A stretch of 52,577 nucleotides of DNA from Methylococcus sp. GTDB lineage: Bacteria > Pseudomonadota > Gammaproteobacteria > Methylococcales > Methylococcaceae. Numbering within the stretch: the first letter of the stretch is position 1; each line of letters opens with the position of its first letter. The stretch lies in NCBI GenBank assembly GCA_007280285.1, contig QYQA01000049.1, forward strand, positions 1 to 52,577, given 5' to 3'. Positions 1-10,200 of the stretch are shown in pieces. The position numbers and the translations under genes are program-made. The notes beneath the pieces are model-generated. The model was not told where the DNA came from. It searched no databases and saw only the letters and a program-made list of their open reading frames with translations.

Positions 1-1059
1 GGCTTCTCCCGATTCATCCTGCCCCATGGTGGTGACCATGAAATCAGGACTCTGGCTCCGATGAAGCAGCTTCATCCAATCGACATGACGTTGGACCTTT
101 GAGATCTGGACTTCATCCATAGATCCTTGGAAGTTGCCACCTGCTGCTGATGCACCCAAGATGATCTGTGGATTCATGGCTTGAGCCGCCACGGGAACCG
201 AAGACGTATTGGCTCCATCGAGGAACAGTTCAACTTTGTCTGACCTTAGAACAACGCCAACGTGATGCCACTGCCCGGGCTGCCCAAGATCAGCTGGGGC
301 CGTTTCAACCACCTGGCCATTGACGCTGTAGCGAGCGATCAGCATATTGTTACGGGTCAAAAGAGCGATTTCATTGGGACCTGAGACCGCACTGAGAATA
401 TAGGTATCCCCCACCAATTGATCCGCCTTGATCCAGGCAGCAAAAGTCCAACCTTTCTGAGGGTCGATGGCAAGTGATGGGGCCGGCTTGATGCTCAAGG
501 AGGCGGTGCCGGCAAATTTGAGGGCGCCACCAATCCAGCCCGTCGGGTCCGGTTGGGCGGTCGTTACATCGCCATGGTTCGCGTACGCTGTCGCGTCCTG
601 GGGCGGACCTGCTTCATCACTAAAGTGATAAACCGCGACAAAGTCATCACTATAAACATCATTCCCCGCCGCGGGCTTTGGGGCATCCTCGTTGCCGTAA
701 TACATGTAGAAACCGTCGGTGTTTGCACCCGGCGTGATGTTGGGCTGGCGCACCCAAACCAGCGCCATCTCATTGACACCATCAAACTTCTCGATTTGGA
801 ATTTCAACGGCGTCTTATCATCCGCCATCATCCGAATGTCGTTGCCGTCTTTATTGACTTCACTGAAATAGCTGAAATTTCCAGGATGCAAACGAACCAA
901 AACTGGAAAATCAGTCATCGGCTCTTTGGTATCGGCACCCGTGATCGTGGTATCGAGAGAGATTTTCTTACGAGACGTCCAATCATCATTCCACCAAGCC
1001 TGTGAAACTTGAGGAAGAGCAATCAATGCCAACAAGAGACCTAACGACGGAAATTTCAT
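1..1059 (-). CDS. DUF2341/LamG-domain exported protein (C-terminus beyond window)
   Basis: The reading frame is open from the ATG at 1057-1059 to the left edge, giving 353 codons with no stop, so the gene is partial at its 3' end. Residues 1-21 form a signal peptide ending VSQA. After it comes WWNDDWTSRKKISLD, typical of the start of a DUF2341 domain (about residues 25-125, including FYMYYGN). From about residue 170 (GWIGGALKFAG) to 335 there is a LamG/concanavalin A-like fold with WTFAAWIKAD, GQWHHVGVVL and GSMDEVQIS. In many proteobacteria proteins of this architecture continue into a MotA/TolQ/ExbB proton-channel domain and sit beside ExbD/TonB genes; that part would lie outside the window, so this is inference. 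The product is probably an envelope protein. It is transcribed in the same direction as tpsBA but after a 221-bp gap. Confidence 0.8.
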   Translation of the reverse strand, partial: MKFPSLGLLLALIALPQVSQAWWNDDWTSRKKISLDTTITGADTKEPMTDFPVLVRLHPGNFSYFSEVNKDGNDIRMMADDKTPLKFQIEKFDGVNEMALVWVRQPNITPGANTDGFYMYYGNEDAPKPAAGNDVYSDDFVAVYHFSDEAGPPQDATAYANHGDVTTAQPDPTGWIGGALKFAGTASLSIKPAPSLAIDPQKGWTFAAWIKADQLVGDTYILSAVSGPNEIALLTRNNMLIARYSVNGQVVETAPADLGQPGQWHHVGVVLRSDKVELFLDGANTSSVPVAAQAMNPQIILGASAAGGNFQGSMDEVQISKVQRHVDWMKLLHRSQSPDFMVTTMGQDESGEA

Positions 1060-1128
1060 GGTAATGGCCAGACAGTTTTTCGTTCCACAATTATCGAGTT
1101 TCGATGTGACGATCTCATGACTATAATA

Positions 1129-1145
1129 TGTCATAAGTGTGACAT
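1129..1145. promoter_or_regulatory. TGTCAT-N5-TGACAT quasi-palindrome (PhoB-box-like)
   Basis: Upstream of the DUF2341 gene lies TGTCAT-AAGTG-TGACAT. Because the halves are nearly inverted copies, the 11-bp repeat pattern of a PhoB box can be read on either strand. A TATTAT lies next to it on the minus strand at 1123-1128. The same TGTCAT-N5-TGACAT arrangement recurs upstream of the porin (32845-32861). The usual 10-bp gap to a -10 element is not seen here, so regulation by PhoB is only a suggestion. Confidence 0.35.
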
Positions 1146-1280
1146 AGAATAAAATGAGCCGAAAATAAGGGTGTTTTAAACCAGCACCGACACGCTCGAT
1201 GATAAAAAATAAGGGTTAGGGAGGGTCAGAGGCTCAAAAAGCGCTGAGGCCAAAGCCCTCAGCGCTGAAGCCTCATATCT

Positions 1281-4200
1281 CTAGACGCAGCCGGGCTTCC
1301 CGTCTCTGATATCCGCGACACCACATTCGCCAAAGCCCAAGATGTCAACCGACAAAGGATTCAAGCGGTTTTCAGCAAGAGAATTCTTTTCTTGCGCTTG
1401 ATTGGTGTCGTTGTTCACAGCATCTGCAGCCGTATTACTGGCTGCGGTCGCCGCTGCAGCAGCACCTGCGGGCGCGATCGGTACCGAAACGCTAGTCGAT
1501 GGAACACCGCTCGAAGATCCACTGACTTGAATATTATTGGCACCCAAAACGGCCGTGGCCGCAATGGTGATATTGGAGCCTCCAATACCGGCTTCACCCG
1601 CATCAACGATCCCTTTGGGCGCTGCAAGATAAACGTCACCCGGCTTTGGCGCAGAACTAGCAGCGGTTCTGATACCACTTCCTGAAACTGCCGGCGGGAA
1701 GAGCACCTTCAAGTTCCCTTGTGCATCAAAGGTCACTTGAGGCGGTGGCACCGATAGGGCGGCCTTAGCACCTCGACCGGCATCGATGTTGCCATTCGAA
1801 GACCAGAGGGTGATATCACCGCCATTCAAGGCAAAGACACGAGACTGGTTGACCATGAAGTCGTTATTAACCATACCATTAATGGAGCCATCTCCCTGTA
1901 CAACAATCCCAAGATCACTAGGACTCTTAGAGCCTGCAAAGGCAGAAGCTAGACCCGCATTGACAGAGCCACCTGGCGTCAGAAGATTGATGTCGCCCCC
2001 TGCAAAGGTCGAAATCTTACTGAAGAAGAGGCGAATATCCCCCGCATAGCTAGAATCCTTGGCCCCAGAGCCTGGGAACAAGGCAGCAATCGCGTCATAC
2101 CCTTGCTGATAATCCTTTGCCAAACCACTTTTCGCAGCCGCTGAAGCTGACTGACGAATCTCTGAGAAAAGGATATTCAATAGGAATATATTCTTCTGAG
2201 GCGCAGGGAGCGCTTGATAACTCGTGGAAGCGGCTGCATAAGTCAGGGTCGGATCACCCGTAACCGTTTGCATATAGCTCGTCAGCAAGGTGCTGTAAGG
2301 CTTTGATAAGGGATCATATTTTTGGGCAAAGGCATCAAATTGAGCCCCATTGGCCCCGAGACCACCCATCACCGACACTGAAGCCCCCTCTCCCGCCAAG
2401 GCGCTGTTGACGGTATTCCCCGTGGAGAAGATACCAATAGAGGCCCCGAGATCAACATTTTTCCCGGCGGTCACCAGAAGCTGACCTGGACCCGCGACAC
2501 TAATCTGACCTGACGAATTAATCAAATTGCCGAGCGTGTTACGGGGCGAATTGAACTTTATATCGCCGCCTGCAGTAATCGTCGACAGCGCATAATCGGG
2601 ATGCTGGACGGTAAAGCTAGTATCGACAATATCATTCCCCGCTTGAGCATCCAAGGAAATCGGCAAGGAGAACAACAAGGGATCTATCCCTTTAATTGAA
2701 CCACCTGCATAGACTAGAGCCTGAGACGTGTCTCCTTTATGGACCGGCGTCTGGGCATGGATATAACTTGGATTACCGAAGGGCTGCAGACTCTTACTCG
2801 CCTCTGTCCAGGTTGTTGAAGGCGTATTGACGCTTGGCAGCAACAAAGGATCAGCATCCGACATCGTCACACTGACAAAGCTGTCCAGTGCGGCCGACTG
2901 AACGTTCCCTCCGGCCAGCATACGGAAGCGTCCATCACTGGAAGGGAACATGACAAGACTTCGCTGAATCTCAATATTGCCCTGAACCGAGGTCGCATCC
3001 AGTGCTGCCGGGTAGACACTCAGGGCTTCTAGGGATGGTCCTGGGAACAGAATGCTATTGGATGCTTCGCGGAGGCCATTTAGATTGCTTACCAGGCGAT
3101 TTGTATCATTCTGCAAAATCACATCGCCCGAAAGGGTCTTCAGATTGATGCTGCTTTGAGGGGAATAGGTGAAGAAGTAGTCTCGGCTCTTAGCATTACT
3201 GATAACCGTTGGATTCAAGGCGGCACCCACTTCAATCTTATCTCCAGCCTTGAGATTAAATCGGGCATCGCCCAAGGCCAGCACCGGACCAAGACTCGTC
3301 TCGCCCGAAGCTTTGATAGCACCTTGGGCGCTCAAATTGGCCTCGCCTTTACCGTTATAGAACGTACCACCCAACACGTTGTTTCCGGCCGTCACGGCCA
3401 GGTTACCACCGCCACTGACAGCGACCTGATTCGTTAGGAAATTATTATTCTTGGGGTCCGAAGCATTGACCCGCTGCCCCGTTTGCTTCCCGGAAGTTGG
3501 CAGCACGACTGAGAGATTCTGCACATCATGCCCGGCGCTCACGGTAACATTGCCACCACCTAAGGCTCCAATATTCTGCTTAAAGTTAACGGGCTTATTG
3601 GAGTCAACCCCGCCGATTGCTATAGCCCAAGCGGTCGGCGTTTCCCCAGCATGATCGGGGTTATTGGACCAATCACCCGTCCGAACCATCCAGCCATCAA
3701 AGAATTGTCCACTCAAGGCCCCAACAACATCCCTTCCAGCTGTGATGTTGATATCTCCGCCATTGATCGGATATTCCCCAAAGAAGGTCGTCGCTACTGT
3801 TTGGTTACTCAACGTACCATAGCGTTGGACGTCATCCGGTCGTCCAATCGTATAAATTGCTGAACCGTCATTGGTCAGCTTTAGATCACGTCCGGCGGTT
3901 GCATCAATGCTCCCCGTCCCAGTTCTCACATACGTATCTGCAGCAACCACAAGGTCTTGCCCAGCCTTGAGGCGGTAACCCCAGGATTCACCAGGCTGAA
4001 GCTGATCGGTTACAGCAGCGTATTGACCATTACCGAGATCAAACCCCTTCTCATTATTCTTAAAGCCGTCACTCAAATTACCATTGATCGACAAATTGCC
4101 CGCCGCACTTAAAGTAAGAACACCCGTTCTGCCGCCATAACGCCAATCAATGAGATCCCAACCCTTCGTCCCCAAACTCAGATCCGATGAACTGGTGACT

Positions 4201-7200
4201 GAAAGACCCGCACGAAGTGACCCAGGCAAATTCAAGCGCCCTTCAATGGCCGCAGCATTGGCCATAAAGCTATCCGTTGCAGATTTCCAGCTGCTGATCT
4301 GGGCGCCAGTGATCTCGCCACTGGCATCAACAGTTTCAACCGCCTCAACGGTTGTCTCCTTGGATCCCGCAATCGCTGAGCCAACGTTGCCTTTGACGGC
4401 AACATCTCCGCCATTTCTGGCGGCAATGAGATTGACCTGACCGTTACTAGCACCAGCAGAGCCTGTGACATCTATCCGTGCCCCAGAATCGATCGTAATG
4501 CCTTTTTGGTTCTTGGCATTGAGATTGACGGCATCGAGCACAACCCGACCACCTTGCTCTGAGGTTCCCTGCGCAGCTAAAAGGGCTGTGGAGTCTAGCT
4601 TAAGGTCATTAGCCGCAAGGAGGTTAATCGCGGCTTCTGCCCCCTTCGCCGTGATGGTTCCGGCCACCTCAACATTGCCTGATTCCGCTACCAGCGATAC
4701 CGACCGGGCGATGAGGGATTCACCCGCATTTAAGACCCAATCACCCGCCTTGGAATCAAGCCGAATAGTGTCGGTAAATCCTGCCGTATTCAATCGTTTT
4801 CCAAGACCCCCTAGACTTCCAGCGCCACTCGCGTTGCCTGCAGCCAAATCAAAAATAGAACCCTTGGCAAGACCCTTGGCATTGATGGTTCCCTGCCAGT
4901 TGAAGGTGCCTTTCGGCACAGACAGCTTGAGGGATCCCCCCTCCTGACCCGACAGCAACATCGAGGCTTGCGTTGAGAGATTGATATCCCCCTGTTGTGC
5001 GAGTAATTCGATTGAACCACCATCGGTATTCACCTTGGCCTTACCGATAAGAGGACTCCGCCCTGAGACATCGATTTGAGAGCCATCCAAAAGATCGACG
5101 CTCCCCTTCAGGGCATTCAACCGAACGCCACCCGACGGAAGGTCGATGAGCGTAGCATTCTTAATGGTATCAGCCGTGATGCCCAGACGAGCGCCCAAGT
5201 ACTCCTTGGCAGGGGCTTTGGTTGCTCCATTTGCCTGCAAATTTACCGCATAGCCACTGGCATCAATTTGGGTATTGCCCCCTTGACCGCCCGTTATCAC
5301 CGACGATGCGATATTAAGGTTGCTCGCGACACGAATCGACCCCGAACCAACCCCCGTCACCCCAGTCGCTGCCGAAAGATTGGTTTGGTTAAACCCCCCA
5401 ACGGCATAGCTTCCTTCACCCAAGGTGAGGCTTTGGGCATTGACGGCCAAAGTCCCATTACCCTGACCAACCAACGTGGAAGCCGAAAGATTTCTATTAT
5501 CAATAACGACATTATCAGCAGTGATTGTCGACGTGAGCCCGGCATTAACAAAACCCAGGATTCCGCCGGCGTGGAGGGTAATGTTCTTTGCGGAGACATT
5601 CGTGCCCCCATAAAGACTGATATCACTCCCACTACTCAAGGTGAGGTCATTAGCGCCAAGTGCTGTCAGCTGTGCCGCACTGAGAATCAGGCCACTCGCC
5701 GAGGAGTCTCCTGCCCCAAGGCTGATGCGGTTAGCACCCAATGCGAGCGAGCCGCCCTTGATATCGACCGTACCATCCAGTCGATTGGTGCCGGTCGCAT
5801 CTAGCATCACAGAACCGTTGGCGGAAACGGTTGCCCCTGATTCGACCAGCACACTGCCCTGAGCCCCTTTGGCTTCTGTTCTGAAAAGATCAGCCTGAGG
5901 CCCTGCCGCAACGCGAACCACCGCGGCGTCTCCCTTGACATTAAGAACCTGCTTTTGATTACTATCCGGGGTACCTTCAGCCTTCAGTGATGAACCACTC
6001 TGGAGAACCACACTGTCCTTAGCAGCGAGAATATATTCCTTGCCAGTCAACGAAGCTTTTGATGCGAGCTGAACCTTTGAGGCTTTGACTTCAAGATCGG
6101 TTTCGCCCTTATCGTAGCTCCGAAGGACACCAAGAGCGATACTTGAAACACCGAGCTGATTGAGTGAATCCGCCGATAGATTGATCGCGCCACCAAGTGT
6201 TTGACCCGCATCAGATGCCGAAATGATATTGATATTATCGGCAGCTATATCGAGACGCCCACCGCGACCATTCAGATCCGCCCCAGCCTCAACTGAGCCA
6301 TCCAATAGGAGCCCTGTTTTCGCAGAGACCTGAATAGAGCCGCCATCCTGTGGCAGGTAATTGGCTGTAGTTCCGGCCTGCTTGGCCTTGTCTGTGTAGA
6401 AGCTATTCGCATAGGAGATTGCGAATTCGGACCGAGTTTTAGCCCTAGCGCCGGGCTCAACAGCGAAACCACTCCATGTATCATCCTTGATTGTGGTTCC
6501 AGAAACATTTCGATAACCCGCGACAATTTGTGCGCCATCACCGCGCGAAATGGTTTCACCTGGGACGATCGGGGTTTTGAGTGTCGCTGGGGTAATCAAG
6601 AATGCCCCCGGAAGTAGCGCGTAATGCGCGGGCAATAGGACGTAGTTACCCGCCTTGAGACCCTTTGCTCCTGCGAGATAGATACTGTCACCGACCTTCA
6701 ATCCACTGATCGCCGTTTCAAGGGGATCGATGGGGGCAGAACCTGAAGTAAATCCTGGAAGGACGGCATAAGCCCCTTGGTAACCCTTGCTGGTTGGATC
6801 CAATCGATCGTAACTGCCACCTGGTCCTGGAAGGAACTCAAACGCTGAGAGGTCACCACCACCCCGCGTATCGATCACCGCACCCGCTTCAAGATTAATG
6901 GTCTTGCCGTTTAAGGTAAGGTTCTTAGTTGGTGCGTCATTGAAGACCAAATTTTGAGAACCTAAGGGGTAAATCCAGTCCAGCCCACCCTGCACACGAC
7001 CAAATGGGATGACTAAATCCTTGGCTGAATTTGAAGTGATACTCCCTGGCGTCAAATCAAGGTTATTTGCCGCATTTAAAATTATTTCGCCCATGGGGGC
7101 TTTCAGGGTACCGCTTTGAACGATATTAGGGGCATCGATCGTGAGTTTGCCGGCAGCAGATAAAACGGGCGTGTCACTGGCATTACCCTGAAGAATAGTT

Positions 7201-10200
7201 ACCGTTCCACCGGCGTTGTTTTCAAGTCCAATATGGAAGTCACTTAAAGTGGTGGGGTAGATCTGCTTGGCGGTCATATTAAGATCGCCCGACAACAGGA
7301 GTTCGCCCTTGAAATCCCTTTGACTTTCAAGAAGCCTAATACCCTGAAGGCGAATATCGCCCTGGCTCACAAGATCTGCCTGTCCGTAACCCTGAAGGGC
7401 ACTTTCACCCCGGACGTCAATGAGATCAGCGTTAATAGCCAGATCAGCAGAACCACCCTTGGATGAGGCCACACCCGGCCTGATCACATCAGACCCTAAT
7501 GCCACATAGGCAGCATTAACATTAACAGCCCCCGGAGAACCTGAGGCATCAGCCTTATAGGATACGACAGGAGCATTCAATGCGATGGAACGATTCGTTG
7601 ATAGCGCGACATCACCCGTAAACTGAAGCTTGTCGAGCGTTTTAAGTGAAAGATTCGAAAAGCCACCCCCGCTCACTTGGTCAGCGGCAATATCGACTAG
7701 ACCAAATTGGGAGGTGCCGACACCCACCTCACGCTTATTAGCGATAGTTTCTGGATCCTGAGACTGAATAACATTGACGATCTTTGTAGTATTAGGGAAA
7801 TAACGCTGACCGGCACCAATAAAGATAGGATCTCGTCGGTTGAGAATACTGAGTTCGACATTAAGTGTTCCCCCTGAGGTACCTTCACCTTGACCTTTCT
7901 GAGCATTAAGATTACCCAACAGCTGCATCCCTTCAGCCGCAACAAGGCTAATCGTTCCGCCATCAGAGCCAACGACCGTTGGCGCATAAGCAATGCTCCC
8001 ATTAGATCCTTTGTAGGGTTGGTCAATGACTGTTGAACTTCCAGATACATCAATCGAAGCGGTTGGATCGACCTCAATGAATCCTCGGTCAGCAACGAGG
8101 CTAACCGCCCCTCCATCCAATACCTTACCAAGGGTCTTGCCACGACCATCATGGTAGGTCAGTGCGATGCCACTGGCATCGATCTTGCTGTTTTCTCCAA
8201 GCCAAATCCCTTGATTCGCCAGGAATCCCTTTTCACCTTGATCAGTCGGTGGGGTGACCTGGAGGCCAATACTCCCAGCACGAGAACTCAATTCTCCATT
8301 CAAAATAATACTGGTATCAGAACTTAGATTGATTTTGCCGCCTGCATCCGTTCTGATCTTTGCACCGCTACCGACTGTGAGTGTCGCGTTAGCTGCAGGC
8401 AGAACAGCGTTAAGACCCAATTTCAGGTTCAATTCACCCGAAGGGCGCGACAACTCCGGCAATAGCTCCACATGACTCAAATCCTTGATGTTCGTGCCGG
8501 TAAAGCTTTTTGCAGCAATGGGATCAATCACTCGGCTTTCGACCTCGACCTTCACATCGGTGTTGTCACTGATCAACAAGCCTGACTTATTGGATTGGAT
8601 GTTATACGTCTGGAATCCACCCGCTTTGAATAGCGAAGGATCAATGACTGAGGGATTGACTAAAGATCCTGAAGCCAGCTGAGAATCAAAGGCACCCACC
8701 ACAACCTGATCTGAAGCGAGTGAGAGCGTTCCTCCCTTGCCGCCCGTTACCGCATAACCTGAAACCTTGCCCTCAAAGTTGAGATCTGATCCTTCAATTC
8801 CCTGTGCATTGAGAGTAATGGCCCCTGCATTACCCGCCTTGATCGCGCCTTTTGCCGTTCTTTGAGCACCGCCACTGACATCGATATCACTCCCGGCCTT
8901 CACACTCACATCACCCTGAGCAACCACAGAGAGTTTTCCGCCATTCGTCCATAGAGGCGACGAATCAAGCCTCTGACCCCGCGAGGTCAATGGCGGATGA
9001 TCGTTATTCCAGTTGCCGGTCAAATCGATCCGACTTGTTTCACTGAGGGTGATCTCACCTTTAGTCGATCCGGAGCCGGTAAAAACAGAGCGAAGGTCCA
9101 CGGAGCCTGCATGATCGATGATGTGCCCTTCGATATTCACATCACCACCCGTCAGAGCGATCGCACTGCCATCCAAGAGTTTCAGTTCGGTGTCCTTCTC
9201 AAGACTGATCGTGCTGTTGGTCTTGATCGTGGTTGAAAGGATACCGGACTGGCGAAGCGTATCGCCGGCAAACACTAGAGGAGAAGGGTTCTCGAGGGTT
9301 GGAGCCGTAAGGCCTGGGGCATTGGCAAATGAGACCGATTGGTTATTATCAAGCGTCCTAGCAAGATCAATATTCAGAGAACCGCCCTTTGCCATTTGTA
9401 GAGGCGTTCGCTGCAAACGTCCATTGACGGCCGTTGCATCCATCTCACCCTGAAGATCAAGAACCGCCGCCTTGATGTTGAGAGATCCCGCTGACTTTCC
9501 TTCAACATAACTCTCTTCATAACGCCCCGTTCCTTGAGGCCCCGCCCGGTCATAGACAATCTTCTTATTAAAGTCCTTGAAGAATTGAGTCACCTTGCCA
9601 GCGATCCCAACAAACTGCTGATTGGGATCCGCATTACTGATATCAACGGTTTTACCGTCCGCCGTCACCAGGCGAGAAGTATTGACGTAGCCTGACTTAT
9701 AAAAGAGGGATCCACCCGAAAAATCAACCTTTGAACCGGCACCAACCGATACCGCGCCTTCAGCGTTGAGGTTCAAGCTCCCGCCGAGCGTACTCCGCTC
9801 AGCGACGGTTCTTGAGATACGATCAATGGCACCACTAATATCTGCAAAGGGGGTGCCTTTTCTGATGTCGACTTGAACCTTCTCCGCATAGAGAGGACCC
9901 TTGCGCTGCAACGGTGAATCTCTCAATTCGTTGCTGCGAAGCTCCACCGTGACGACGTTCCTTGAAACCGGAAGTTTGACGTCCTTTACACCTGAAACAT
10001 CAATCACTGCACCGGATTCAATATTAATTTGACTCTTATTCTTAACACCTACCGCTAAAGGCTGGGTGGGACTATCGGTGGCCGTGATGTCAACCTGACC
10101 AGATTTTGACTGGACAAATGCCTTGTCACGAATATTAACCTTCTGTCCCTGAATTTCGATCTTGGACTGATATTGGGTCTGGCCATCCACCGCCGTGGTT

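Noticed and set aside
553-1005. Plus-strand frame of 150 codons near the left edge
   Set aside because: It is antisense to the DUF2341/LamG frame, which has a signal peptide and recognisable domains.
5076-5804. Open frames on the plus strand inside tpsA, the longest about 240 codons
   Set aside because: tpsA is intact on the other strand with clear TPS and beta-helix repeats. The plus-strand frames lack family motifs and reflect the repetitive composition.
6530-6560. RGD tripeptide in TpsA as an integrin-binding site
   Set aside because: A single RGD in a 3,300-residue repetitive protein is expected by chance, and nothing else in the window suggests an animal host.
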